Part shown: in pieces, positions 16,738 through 25,378 of the stretch
Layout: each line of letters opens with the position of its first letter
Position numbering within the stretch: the first letter of the stretch is position 1
DNA from: Oscillospiraceae bacterium
Lineage (GTDB): Bacteria; Bacillota; Clostridia; Oscillospirales; Oscillospiraceae
Assembly: GCA_015068245.1 (NCBI GenBank)
Contig: SVKU01000004.1
Coordinates: 1-64,000 of the forward strand
DNA length: 64,000 bases
Reading direction: 5' to 3'
Translations under genes and position numbers: made by a program
The notes under the pieces: generated by a model
What the model was told of the DNA's origin: nothing
The model's database searches: none
The model's input: only the letters and a program-made list of their open reading frames with translations

Positions 16738-17199
16738 CTAAAACTTTATCGCCAGCCTCACCTGGGCATACTGGCCTTTTTCAAAGGTGGTCTCTTTGCC
16801 GTTTTCGCTTACGGTAACCGCACCGTCATCATAGGCTGCAAGATCCCCGAAAATCTCTTTCCGACCGTCTTTTGCCTGGTACAGTTTGATGCAAATATAG
16901 CTGCCTATGAACTTTTCAAAATCCGAGGGACGTTTGAGGATACGTTCCGCACCGGCGGAAGAGACCTCAAAGCAGTAGCTGCCGTCAATAGGGTCGGCTT
17001 CGTCCAAAATGGGGTCCATCATAAGGGAAACGGCTTCGCAGTCGGTAATATTGATGCCGTCGTCCTTGTCGATATACAGGCGAAGGAACCATTCGCCGCC
17101 TTCTTTGACGTATTCCACGTCCCAAAGCTCAACACCGCAGCTTTCGCACACGGGCAGAGCCAGTTCCCGGACAGTATCCAGAATCTCAGATTTTTTCAT
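16738..17199 (-). CDS. rimP: Ribosome maturation factor RimP
   Basis: The 153-residue protein of normal length shows the RimP pattern: ELWDVEYVKEGGEWFLRLYID near 25-45, ITDCEAVSLMMDPILDEAD and YCFEVSSAGAERILKRPSDF. It assists 30S subunit assembly. It is the first gene of the operon; its ATG follows GGAGA, 94 bases downstream of the predicted transcription start. Confidence 0.95.
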   Translation of the reverse strand: MKKSEILDTVRELALPVCESCGVELWDVEYVKEGGEWFLRLYIDKDDGINITDCEAVSLMMDPILDEADPIDGSYCFEVSSAGAERILKRPSDFEKFIGSYICIKLYQAKDGRKEIFGDLAAYDDGAVTVSENGKETTFEKGQYAQVRLAIKF

Positions 17200-17237
17200 T
17201 AGTATTCTCCATATCGGTAAATTATCAAAGGGTCTTT

Positions 17238-17272
17238 ACATCTAAAAGAGAGTGGGGCGAACCCCACTCTCA
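17238..17272 (-). terminator. Intrinsic-terminator-like hairpin in the rimP operon leader
   Basis: On the minus strand GAGAGTGGGG-TTCG-CCCCACTCTC forms a perfect 10-bp stem followed by TTTTAGA. It lies between the promoter (17300-17328) and the rimP ATG (17199), so it could stop transcription before the operon or be a stabilising 5' hairpin. Confidence 0.55.
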
Positions 17273-17299
17273 GTCAAACATCTATCCTAACGTCTACCA

Positions 17300-17328
17300 A
17301 TTATAACACAATGAAAAAAATAATGCAA
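17300..17328 (-). promoter_or_regulatory. Promoter of the rimP-nusA-infB operon
   Basis: Minus strand TTGCAT (17328-17323), 17 bases, TATAAT (17305-17300). Transcription would start near 17293, about 20 bases before the leader hairpin. Confidence 0.65.
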
Positions 17329-17336
17329 TATCTATT

Positions 17337-17555
17337 TTAGGGGTCAGGGATCAGTATATGCTTGAACATACGCTCCGGTTTTGAAGATTTTCAGGTTCAT
17401 TTACAAATAAGCAACACTGCTTTAATAATGTTCGGTACTATCAAAATCTTCTGCTCATCATTATTGGTGATTATTCGATAATTTTAAACTGTTATTTCAG
17501 ATGTAACCGGTTCAATAACTGGTACTGATCCCTGATCCCTGACCCCTGATCCCTA
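17337..17555. repeat. TTAGGGGTCAGGGATCAG inverted-arm element
   Basis: The left arm at 17337-17355 matches the inverse of the right arm at 17523-17555 (multiple TGATCCC/TGACCCC units). The roughly 170-base core is AT-rich with no gene. The right arm runs straight into the degV terminator. Confidence 0.65.
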
Positions 17556-17586
17556 AAAACCGGCTGACATAGTCAGCCGGTTTTTT
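17555..17586 (-). terminator. Terminator of the DegV gene
   Basis: CCGGCTGAC-ATA-GTCAGCCGG with A5 on one side and T6 on the other; it immediately precedes the minus-strand stop at 17586. Confidence 0.85.
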
Positions 17587-18473
17587 CAGTTATCTCTCTT
17601 GTCGCCCCAGAAGAACAGAGCAACGGTACCGGGACCGGTATGGCTGCCGATAGTAGTGCCAACGGAATAAATCTGTACCTTGCCGTTGAGCTTCGGGAAT
17701 CGTTCTTCGATAATATCTGCCACGGCACGGGCGTCTTCGTAGCAGTTGGAGTTGGAGATGTAGCACTTGCCGCTGTAATCAAGGCGATCGTCGGCCTGCT
17801 CTTCCATCTTCTTTGCGATTTCCTTAATGACCTTTTCTTTGCCTCTGATCTTGAATCTGGGCACAAGACCGCCGGTATTGCTGACATCCAGCAGAGGGCA
17901 AATCTTCAGCACGGTACCGAACCAGCCGGAAGCCTTGGTCACGCGACCGCCCTTGACAAAGAAAGTCAGGTCGGAAGAGAAGAACCAGTGACGCAGTCTC
18001 AGTCTGTTTTCCTCAGCCCATGCAGCCAGATCCTCTGCGCTCATGCCTTCATCACGGAGGTCGGCCAGCTTATCCATCAGCAGACCGTAACCGGAAGAAG
18101 CTGCCAGAGAGTCGATGATAAAAATTTTGCGTTCGGGATACTTTTCACGAAGCATATCGGCAGCGATACAGGCGGAGTTGTAGGAACCGGAAATGCCGGA
18201 AGACAGACTCAGATGAACGATATCCTTACCTTCCTCGAGGAAAGGTGTGAAATAGTCGAAGTATTCGTCCACGTTGACCTGAGAGGTCTGAGTATCAGCG
18301 CCGTCGACCATGGCCTGATAGAATTTGTCGAAAGGAATGGTCTGACCCAGATCATCGGGATACTGGACACCGTCCAGAGAATAGTGGAAGCATATATAGC
18401 TGATGTCTCTGCTTTTGAAATGCTCGGCAGAAAGGTCGGCAGTGGAGCAGCAGCTGAGAACATAATTTGACAT
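17586..18473 (-). CDS. DegV family fatty-acid-binding protein
   Basis: The 295-residue protein is of normal DegV length with the two-domain pattern: an N-terminal region ending in TSQVNVDEYFDYF, the HLSLSSGISGSYNSA lipid-head-group segment and DSLAASSGYGLL. The C-terminal half ends in the conserved IGSHTGPGTVALFF. DegV (FakB-like) proteins bind fatty acids for FakA phosphorylation; no fakA is adjacent, so whether it is a FakB is open. It appears monocistronic, with its own promoter (18524-18552) and terminator. Confidence 0.92.
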   Translation of the reverse strand: MSNYVLSCCSTADLSAEHFKSRDISYICFHYSLDGVQYPDDLGQTIPFDKFYQAMVDGADTQTSQVNVDEYFDYFTPFLEEGKDIVHLSLSSGISGSYNSACIAADMLREKYPERKIFIIDSLAASSGYGLLMDKLADLRDEGMSAEDLAAWAEENRLRLRHWFFSSDLTFFVKGGRVTKASGWFGTVLKICPLLDVSNTGGLVPRFKIRGKEKVIKEIAKKMEEQADDRLDYSGKCYISNSNCYEDARAVADIIEERFPKLNGKVQIYSVGTTIGSHTGPGTVALFFWGDKRDN

Positions 18474-18523
18474 TTGCGTATCCTCGCTTATTACATAATC
18501 TAGTATATCATATTACTTGTTGT

Positions 18524-18552
18524 ACTATAACATACTTGGACGCATATGTAAA
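18524..18552 (-). promoter_or_regulatory. Promoter of the DegV gene
   Basis: Minus strand TTTACA (18552-18547), 17 bases, TATAGT (18529-18524), about 50 bases before the ATG. Confidence 0.6.
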
Positions 18553-18637
18553 GTAAAAATACGGTTAAGAAACAGGGCAATTGAGGTGGAAAGCTGTGGT
18601 TATGCAACAGATATATCCACCGGCGCAGGAACGCCCA

Positions 18638-18804
18638 AGGCTCCCCTGTGTAAGGGGAGCTGTCAAAAATCTTCAGATTTTTGACTGAGGGGTTGTTGCC
18701 GAAGTACGATTTCGATGAAGGTGCCTATAAGATATGAGAACTTACCGTACAATCCCTCCGTCACGGCTTACGTCGTGCCACCTCCCTTTACACAAGGGAG
18801 GCTT
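18638..18804. repeat. Intergenic palindromic repeat in an otherwise gene-free gap
   Basis: AAGGCTCCCCTGTGTAAGGG and CCCTTTACACAAGGGAGGCT form the outer inverted arms; AAAATCTTCAGATTTTTGAC is a near-palindrome inside. This is the longest copy of the family in the window (with 26788-26903 closest). The rest of 18553-18934 holds only AT-rich sequence and no recognisable gene. Confidence 0.7.
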
Positions 18805-18934
18805 TGGTGCGGTACAGAACAGCACATAACGCATAATACCGATGGCTGCAATATAAAGAACAGTACCGGCAGGTAATCCCACCGGTACTGTAACTGTTTT
18901 ATGATTACCGCCGTTTTGCACAGCGCTTTTGGCT

Positions 18935-20284
18935 TTATTTCGTCACCTTTGTGACCTTATGGCATTTGCCGGAGGCGTAATAAACGATGGAAATAACACC
19001 CACGCAGAATGATGCGGCGGGAGTACCCCATGCGATGCCGTCCAGACCCATGTTCAGAGCGATGCCAAGAACATAAGCCACAGGCAGACGGAACAGCAGG
19101 GAACTGCTGCAGTTGAGGAACATGGGGAAAATGGTGTGGCCGGAGCCTACAAGGAAGCCCATCAGCGAACCCATAAAGGGAACCAGCAGATAGTCGATGC
19201 TGCAGATGCGCAGATAGCGCACGCCAAGGTCCATCATTTCCATATCCGAACCGAATAGCTTCATAAGGGGTACAGGGAACAGCTCAACCAGTGCGAATAT
19301 CACCACGTTTATCCCCATGGTCAGGATAAAGCCCCAATGCATGGTGGACATGGCACGCTCCGGCTTATCGGCACCAAAGTTCTGGGCGCACATGGCGGAA
19401 ATTGCGCTGCCAAAGGAAACAGACGGCAGTATGGCAAACAGGGTTACCTTGTGAGCACCTGCCAATGCAGCCGCAGCGGTTACACCCATGGTGTTGACCA
19501 TGATGGTCAGCAGCAGAAAGGCCAGTGTATTTACAGCGTTCTGAATAGTGGTGGGAATGCTGGTACGCAGCAGAATAGGAAACTGCTCTTTGTCTATCCG
19601 AATGGAGCGGGGACGGAAGTCAAAGACGAAATTTGTTTTTCTCAGGTGGAAGATGCAAAGCAGCATGCTTACGGCCTGAGCAATAACGGTTGCCAGAGCT
19701 GCACCTAAAGCACCCATTTTGAACCCTGCGATGAAAACAAGGTCAAGCACAATGTTGACAACGCTGGAGATGCATATGAAGATAAAAGGACGGTTGCTGT
19801 CGCCCATGCCACGGAGAATGGCACTTAAAGTATTGTAGCCGAAAATGAACACAAAGCCCACGGAACATACATTAAAATATATCAGCGCTTCTTCCATAGC
19901 CTCTGCCGGGGTTTTCATCATGTTCAGAATACCTTTGGCAAATACCAGCGACAGTACCGTGGATGCCATGGCCAGAATGATGATGAACGCCACCAGAGTG
20001 CCGATGACCTTCCTGAGCTTTTCATCGTTTCCGCCGCCCCGGTACTGACCGATGATAACGGTGCCGCCAAGGCAGAAGCCGATAGCGATATTTGTTATGA
20101 GGGATATGTACTGGGCGCTGATGTTGGCACCCGCAAGGGATATGGTGCCTGCAAACTGACCGAGGATGATAAGGTCAACAGCGCTGTATAGGTTCTGGAC
20201 GATGCTTGAGAATACGAAAGGCAGGGCAAAAAGCAATAATTGCTTTGGAACGCTGCCTTCGGAAAGATTTTTACCGTGAGACAA
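18935..20284 (-). CDS. MATE family multidrug/organic-cation exporter
   Basis: The 449-residue protein has about 12 hydrophobic segments and the MATE opening (GSVPKQLLLFALPFVFSSIVQNLYSAVDLIILGQFAG), with the repeat-half counterpart around 235-330. It is expected to expel drugs or metabolites using H+ or Na+. It starts with TTG behind AAAGGAGA. It is the first of three MATE genes in the window and lies downstream of the second flavoenzyme gene on the same strand, though with a 265-base gap. Confidence 0.9.
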   Translation of the reverse strand: MSHGKNLSEGSVPKQLLLFALPFVFSSIVQNLYSAVDLIILGQFAGTISLAGANISAQYISLITNIAIGFCLGGTVIIGQYRGGGNDEKLRKVIGTLVAFIIILAMASTVLSLVFAKGILNMMKTPAEAMEEALIYFNVCSVGFVFIFGYNTLSAILRGMGDSNRPFIFICISSVVNIVLDLVFIAGFKMGALGAALATVIAQAVSMLLCIFHLRKTNFVFDFRPRSIRIDKEQFPILLRTSIPTTIQNAVNTLAFLLLTIMVNTMGVTAAAALAGAHKVTLFAILPSVSFGSAISAMCAQNFGADKPERAMSTMHWGFILTMGINVVIFALVELFPVPLMKLFGSDMEMMDLGVRYLRICSIDYLLVPFMGSLMGFLVGSGHTIFPMFLNCSSSLLFRLPVAYVLGIALNMGLDGIAWGTPAASFCVGVISIVYYASGKCHKVTKVTK

Positions 20285-20374
20285 AATGTGGTTCTCCTTT
20301 ACTTTTGGATTGTGTGCTGTAATGACAGACTTCTGAACGAATTAATAATTAATAATGAATAATTAATAATTGAT

Positions 20375-20465
20375 AGGCTCTCCCAGAGGGAGAGCTGTCA
20401 GCAAAGCTGACTGAGAGGGCCCTCTCCGACGCCTTCGGCGCCACCTCTCCCAAAGGGAGAGGCTT
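20375..20465. repeat. Intergenic palindromic repeat
   Basis: AGGCTCTCCCAGAGGGAGAG / CTCTCCCAAAGGGAGAGGCT are the outer arms, with GTCAGCAAAGCTGAC and GACGCCTTCGGCGCC hairpins inside. Preceded (20340-20372) by AT-rich TTAATAATTAATAATG runs. Confidence 0.7.
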
Positions 20466-20511
20466 AAAAGTCAGTTATTAACTATTCACTATTAACTATT
20501 AACTGTTTTAA

Positions 20512-20543
20512 GTTCCCGTCCGGGCAATGCCCGGACGGGAACT
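20512..20543 (-). terminator. Hairpin after the second flavoenzyme gene
   Basis: GTTCCCGTCCGGGC-AAT-GCCCGGACGGGAAC is a perfect 14-bp stem seven bases beyond the stop at 20550. The run that follows on the minus strand is TTAAAAC, a weak T-tract, so it may be a terminator or a 3'-end stabiliser. Confidence 0.55.
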
Positions 20544-20549
20544 GAAACC

Positions 20550-22670
20550 TTAGATCTGCTGTGCTACTGCGTAAGCGTCGCGGATAGCGTGGCGCATGGT
20601 GCCGCTCTGACGAGCATCGCCGATGACATAGTATTCGCGGGCGCTGTTGCGGAAGATGGCAGCCTTGCTTACATCGGGACAAATGCCGCCGTTGACAACG
20701 ATATCGTCGCATTCGATGGTCTTGACATCGCCCTTATAGTTTTCGTAAGTGACCTTGCCGGGCTCGATCTTCAGGGTCTTGCACTGCTTTTTGACCTTGA
20801 CGCCCAGCTTCTGAGCCTTCTGACCCATGTAGTTGATCATACGGATGGGGTTAAGGTCATAGCCGATGCGGTTCTGGCGGGAAATTTCGATAACTTCCTT
20901 GCCGCACTCTGCCAGATAGCAGGCAGCTTCGGCAGCGGTGGAGCTGCCGCCGATAACAACGACCTTCTGACCCAGCTCATCAACGTGACCGTAGATGTTG
21001 CAGCCGTTCCACTTGCAGTCCTCTGCGCCTTCGACCTTGGGAGCCTTGGCCTGACCGCCGATGGCAACCACAACTGCGTCAAAACCTTCGGCTTCGATCA
21101 TTTCGGGAGTTGCGGGAGTATTGAGACGGACTTCGATATCCTTGCGTACCATCTGGTTCTTCAGCCAGTCCAGGTAACGCTTCAGTTCCCATTTGAACTT
21201 GGGATAGTTGGAGGACTTGATCTGGCCGCCCAGTTCATCGGAAGCTTCGAAGATAACGGGAGTATGGCCGCGTTCCTTCAGATACAGAGCGCAGTTCATG
21301 CCGCCGGGACCGCCGCCTACGATGGCGACTTTTTTCAGCTTATCCACGGGCTTGATGAAGCGGAATTCCTGATGCTCCATGCCGATGTGGGGGTTGATGG
21401 TGCAGTGGCTCATCCAGTCGCTGGTGGAGGAGGAGCCGCGGCAGATATGGCACTCGATGCAGGGACGTACGTCTTCGCCGTTGCCGTCACGAAGGATCTC
21501 GCCCATGTTCTCGTTGCAGATCATCAGATGGCCGGGAGCAACGCCGTCTACCTTGCCTTCGCCGATGATGCGGTCGAGGTTATCGAGGTCTTTGTAGTAG
21601 GTGCTTACAACGATGGGGGTCTTGACGCCCTGAGCCTTCATGTAGGCAGCAGCCTCAGCGGAGGTGCAGACGGGGTAAGGCTCGTGGTCGGAGTGACCCT
21701 TACGCAGCTGGATAAGGTCGATGTAGGGTTCCAGCTCTTTCAGGAAGATGGCACATTCCTCGTCGGTCAGGCCATTGCCGGTGCTGGGGCAGTTGACAGC
21801 CAGAATGAAGTCTTCGCCCACGGCTTCGCGGACAGCTTTGACAACTTCGAGAGGGAAGCGCATACGGTTTTCCAGGCTGCCGCCGTATTCGTCGGTACGC
21901 CAGTTCATCTTGGAGTTCAGGAACTTGCCGATAAGGAAGTTGTGCTCGGCAAAGTCTATGTAGCCGCCGTCCATGTTGAGGTTCTTATAGGTTTTTGCAT
22001 GCTCAACGGTGGCTTTGATGTAATATTCCATGTACTTGCCCTTCAGCTGGGGACCGGAAGCGGGGCGTCCGGGACCGCCGCTGATGAAGCGGCCTTCGGG
22101 AACTTCGGTTTTCTTGGGCATACCGGGGTTGCCGGGTCCGAGAATACCGTCAAGGGGATCATCTTCCTTTTTGTCGCGCTTCATGAGCATGGTCATCATG
22201 TCTTCAACGGGAGGATCATCGTCATCGGCTTCGTTGCCCATGGGAGGTCCGCCGAAAAAGCCGAAACCGGCACCGGGAGGAACAGGAGCGTCAGGGTCGT
22301 TTACCTGCAGAGGCATACGGTTGCAGAGGTTCAGTTCGGGACATACCAGCGTGCCGAAATAGTGCATATACTCGGCAAACTGGGTAAAGCCGTTCTGGCA
22401 GCCCTTGTCGTCCAGGTCATACATGGCAAAGTGACCGGTGTCGTATTCGCCCATGATGCGCTGGTCAAGGTTGGTCAGGTCGTGGAGCAGGATAAGACCA
22501 ACACCGTTTTTTGCACGGTTCATGTAGTAAGCGATGATGGGATCGGAGGGATAAAGTTCGTTTGCCTGGAGGAAGTGGGGCTGAGCTACGGGATAAACAA
22601 AACGTGACTTCATGGTTTTGTTGCGCAGCTGCAGAGGCTCGGTAAGATTATTGTATCTTCTTTCAGCCAT
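20550..22670 (-). CDS. OYE-type FMN/4Fe-4S/FAD oxidoreductase with Gly/Pro/Asp insertion
   Basis: The 706-residue product starts at ATG 22670 behind GAAAGGAGA; 15 extra upstream codons lack a ribosome site. The FMN barrel includes NWRTDEYGGSLENRM near 260. The cluster cysteines have the spacing C-x2-C-x2-C-x12-C starting in RPCIECHIC. The FAD half has GGGPGG and a second motif GGSSTAAEA. A roughly 80-residue insertion after residue 120, rich in Gly, Pro and acidic residues, is absent from classical 2,4-dienoyl-CoA reductase and much longer than that of the flavoenzyme at 263-2344. It is divergent from a third member at 22872. It probably reduces an activated alkene; the substrate is unknown. 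Confidence 0.9.
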   Translation of the reverse strand: MAERRYNNLTEPLQLRNKTMKSRFVYPVAQPHFLQANELYPSDPIIAYYMNRAKNGVGLILLHDLTNLDQRIMGEYDTGHFAMYDLDDKGCQNGFTQFAEYMHYFGTLVCPELNLCNRMPLQVNDPDAPVPPGAGFGFFGGPPMGNEADDDDPPVEDMMTMLMKRDKKEDDPLDGILGPGNPGMPKKTEVPEGRFISGGPGRPASGPQLKGKYMEYYIKATVEHAKTYKNLNMDGGYIDFAEHNFLIGKFLNSKMNWRTDEYGGSLENRMRFPLEVVKAVREAVGEDFILAVNCPSTGNGLTDEECAIFLKELEPYIDLIQLRKGHSDHEPYPVCTSAEAAAYMKAQGVKTPIVVSTYYKDLDNLDRIIGEGKVDGVAPGHLMICNENMGEILRDGNGEDVRPCIECHICRGSSSTSDWMSHCTINPHIGMEHQEFRFIKPVDKLKKVAIVGGGPGGMNCALYLKERGHTPVIFEASDELGGQIKSSNYPKFKWELKRYLDWLKNQMVRKDIEVRLNTPATPEMIEAEGFDAVVVAIGGQAKAPKVEGAEDCKWNGCNIYGHVDELGQKVVVIGGSSTAAEAACYLAECGKEVIEISRQNRIGYDLNPIRMINYMGQKAQKLGVKVKKQCKTLKIEPGKVTYENYKGDVKTIECDDIVVNGGICPDVSKAAIFRNSAREYYVIGDARQSGTMRHAIRDAYAVAQQI

Positions 22671-22705
22671 TTTGGGTCTCCTTTCAATATTTTCTGTCTG
22701 ACGGT

Positions 22706-22738
22706 ATTTTACCACAAAACTGTAATGTGTTCAAGACG
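22706..22738 (-). promoter_or_regulatory. Promoter of the second flavoenzyme gene
   Basis: Minus strand TTGAAC (22734-22729), 17 bases, TAAAAT (22711-22706). The -35 is embedded in CGTCTTGA (22738-22731), as at the promoters at 4180 and 41325. A GACGA/TCGTC dyad extends further upstream. Confidence 0.6.
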
Positions 22739-22810
22739 AAATATTTTTATCGTCAGATTTAAGAAACAGAACCGGCTGCTGAGGGACTTGAAAATTTTGG
22801 AGCTTTTTAA

Positions 22811-22839
22811 TTGTATTACACGTTCACTTATGATATAAT
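22811..22839 (+). promoter_or_regulatory. Promoter of the third flavoenzyme gene
   Basis: TTGTAT (22811-22816), 17 bases, TATAAT (22834-22839), 33 bases before the ATG. It is divergent from the promoter at 22706-22738; the start sites are about 150 bases apart. Confidence 0.6.
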
Positions 22840-22871
22840 CCAATTGTTAAGCATACGAAAGGAGTATGAAA

Positions 22872-24911
22872 ATGAGCAGAAGATATAAACATTTGCTTTC
22901 CCCCCTGAAGCTGGGCAACGTGGTCATCAAGAACCGCACCCTGTTCCCCAACGCATCTCCTCACTTCCTGCAGGGTCCCGAAACCTATCCCGCTGAGGGC
23001 CTGATGGCTTTCTATACCAATCTGGCCAAGAACGGCTGCGCTATCATCACTCTTGCCGAGTGGTCCAACCCCAATCAGAGAAACGGCAGCTACTACAGCG
23101 ACATGGTACATATGCAGAACTTCGATTTCTCCGACCCCGCTGTTGGCAACTATTTCTCCCAGCTGGCCGACGATATCCATTTCTACGGTTCCAAGATCCT
23201 TGTCGGCATCAGCTTCCCCGACTTCCCCGAAGGCTACAGCCTGAACGGTTCCAAGGGCGGCAACATGGGCCCCATGGGCTATCGTCCTCCCACAGAACCC
23301 GCTCCCAAGGAAATGATCCAGGAAAACATTCAGGCTTTCGTTGAAAAGTGCCGCCGCTTCCGTGCCTATGGCTATGACGGTTACTCCATGCGTGTTGAAG
23401 GCAACCTGGCTGCCGGCGGCGGCCCCATGGGCGCTTCCATGCGTGACGACGAGTACGACGGCTCCTGCCTCGAAAACCGCACCCGCTACATTCTTGAATG
23501 TGCCGATGCCGTTAAGAAAGCTTTCCCCGACTGGATCATCGAATTCGGTATCGCAGGCGAACAGCCCGAAGGCTACACCGGCGGCATGAAAGGATATGAC
23601 CTTGACACCGCTATTGAATTTGCCAAGCTGTGCGAAGGCCGTATCGACATCCTGCAGCTGCGCGAAAAGGATATGTGCAAATCCCATCCCACCGGCTTCA
23701 CCTTCCAGAAGGGTGAGCACGAGGTTATCCGTTATGCCGAAGCCATCAAGGCTGCCGGCGTAAAGAAGCTGGCTCTGCAGCCCGTTGGCGGTTTCCAGGA
23801 TCCGGAAGAACTGGATCGCTACATCGCCGAAGGCAAGTGCGACATCATCGGCATGGCCCGTGCATTCTTTGCCGATCCCGAATACGGTAAAAAGCTGTAT
23901 GAAGGCCGTGGTGAGGATATCACTCCCTGCCTGTGGTGCAACAAGTGCCACGGCACCATTCTTGACGATCCCGATCCCTGGATCTCCGTCTGCTCCGTCA
24001 ACCCCAAAATGGGTATCGAGCATAAGCTGGGCCGCATGGTCGACCCCGTTGAAAAAACAAAGAAAGTCGCCGTTATCGGCGGCGGCCCTGCCGGTATGCG
24101 TTCCGCCATCTACGCAGCACAGCGCGGCCATGACGTAACCCTGTACGAAAAGACCGACAAGCTGGGCGGCCAGATAATCCACGGCGACTACGCCTCCTTC
24201 AAGTGGCCTGTTGGCGAATACAAGGCATGGCTGGTTCGTCAGATGGCCAAGTATGGCGTAAAGGTCATCATGAACTGCGCTCCCACTCCCGAAATGATCG
24301 AAGCCGGCGGTTATGATTCCGTTATCGCCGCCACCGGTGCCGCTCCCAAGATCCCCGCTTCCATGGAAGGCTTTGCCGACGAAAACGGCAACCTGAAAGA
24401 CGAATACTGGTTCTGCACCGATGTTTTCGGCAACGAAGACAAGCTGGGTAAGAACGTAGTTATCGTCGGTGCTTCCGAAACCGGTATCGAAACCGGCATG
24501 TACCTGTGCGAAAACGGCCACAATGTCACCCTGCTGACCCGTCAGAAGAGCGTTGGTCACGACTGCTCCAGACTGCACTACATCACCATGGCCTTTGTTG
24601 GCGACGATCCCGAAACCGGCAGACGCGGTATGCGTCCCGCATGGGAAGCTTACGACAACCTTAAGGGTATCGTAAACGTCACCACCAAGAAGGTGGACGG
24701 CAACAAGGTTTACTATGTTGACGCCGAAGGTGCCGAACATGTTATCGAAGCCGACTCCGTCGTTCTCTGCGGCGGCATGAAGCCTCTGACCGACGACGCT
24801 CTGGCATTTGCGGATTCCGCCAACGATTTCTTCCTCGTAGGCGACTGCGACCGTGCCGGCAACCTCCAGAGAGTAAACCGCCAGGCTTACTCCAGAGCAA
24901 TGCAGATCTAA
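22872..24911 (+). CDS. OYE-type FMN/4Fe-4S/FAD oxidoreductase
   Basis: The 679-residue enzyme starts at ATG 22872, seven bases behind GGAG; an ATG six bases earlier overlaps the ribosome site. The FMN barrel opens with HLLSPLKLGNVVIKNRT. The cluster cysteines are C353, C356, C359 and C374, with a slightly longer last spacing (x14) than the other two copies. The FAD domain has GGGPAGMRSA and the second motif GASETGIETGMYL. It is closer in sequence to the flavoenzyme at 263-2344 than to its divergent neighbour (shared GSETGTETGMYL-type segment). It ends at a strong terminator, so it is monocistronic. Confidence 0.9.
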   Translation: MSRRYKHLLSPLKLGNVVIKNRTLFPNASPHFLQGPETYPAEGLMAFYTNLAKNGCAIITLAEWSNPNQRNGSYYSDMVHMQNFDFSDPAVGNYFSQLADDIHFYGSKILVGISFPDFPEGYSLNGSKGGNMGPMGYRPPTEPAPKEMIQENIQAFVEKCRRFRAYGYDGYSMRVEGNLAAGGGPMGASMRDDEYDGSCLENRTRYILECADAVKKAFPDWIIEFGIAGEQPEGYTGGMKGYDLDTAIEFAKLCEGRIDILQLREKDMCKSHPTGFTFQKGEHEVIRYAEAIKAAGVKKLALQPVGGFQDPEELDRYIAEGKCDIIGMARAFFADPEYGKKLYEGRGEDITPCLWCNKCHGTILDDPDPWISVCSVNPKMGIEHKLGRMVDPVEKTKKVAVIGGGPAGMRSAIYAAQRGHDVTLYEKTDKLGGQIIHGDYASFKWPVGEYKAWLVRQMAKYGVKVIMNCAPTPEMIEAGGYDSVIAATGAAPKIPASMEGFADENGNLKDEYWFCTDVFGNEDKLGKNVVIVGASETGIETGMYLCENGHNVTLLTRQKSVGHDCSRLHYITMAFVGDDPETGRRGMRPAWEAYDNLKGIVNVTTKKVDGNKVYYVDAEGAEHVIEADSVVLCGGMKPLTDDALAFADSANDFFLVGDCDRAGNLQRVNRQAYSRAMQI

Positions 24912-24927
24912 CATAATAAGTAATAAA

Positions 24928-24963
24928 GGGCTGCAAAAAACCAAAAGGTTTTTTGCAGCCCCT
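24928..24963 (+). terminator. Terminator of the third flavoenzyme gene
   Basis: GGGCTGCAAAAAACC-AAAA-GGTTTTTTGCAGCCC, a 15-bp perfect stem 17 bases after the stop. Its T-run lies inside the stem; CTT follows. Confidence 0.7.
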
Positions 24964-24967
24964 TCAG

Positions 24968-25158
24968 CGTGTCAAAATAGTCCAACGGACTATTTTGACA
25001 CGAATTTTGCAGTTTGCTGCAGCGCACTCCGAAGAATGCTTTGCATTCTTCCTCGCACGTTTGCAAACTGAGCAGAGAAATTTCCGACATACATGCTGAC
25101 GGAAATTTCATATTGGACTCTTTTCGCTGACTTCGTCAGCGAACTCTACGAGGTTTTT
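24968..25158 (+). repeat. Multi-hairpin element (copy X)
   Basis: Successive stems: GTGTCAAAATAGTCC with GGACTATTTTGACAC; GAAGAATGC-TTT-GCATTCTTC; GAAATTTCCG...CGGAAATTTC; CGCTGA-CTTC-TCAGCG. An inverted relative lies at 42098-42285, with the same stem layout but different stem sequences. No gene is present; the remaining 25159-25302 holds nothing recognisable. Confidence 0.7.
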
Positions 25159-25302
25159 GACAGCCCCTTTTACTTTTTAAACCCAATGTGAAGCACAAAA
25201 AAGTTTTTGCCGCAACCTCGGCCTGACCGGTCAGATGATGTGGTCAATGGAACGCACTGCCCCGGTTATGCAAACTTTGATTCGATTTATATCGTCTTTG
25301 TA

Positions 25303-25331
25303 TTGAAAACCCTGTATAAATATGGTATAAT
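25303..25331 (+). promoter_or_regulatory. Promoter of the second MATE gene
   Basis: TTGAAA (25303-25308), 17 bases, TATAAT (25326-25331), about 48 bases before the ATG. Confidence 0.65.
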
Positions 25332-25378
25332 TAATATACTAATATTTAGAGTTGATAAAATGTCTTGGAGTGGTGCAT

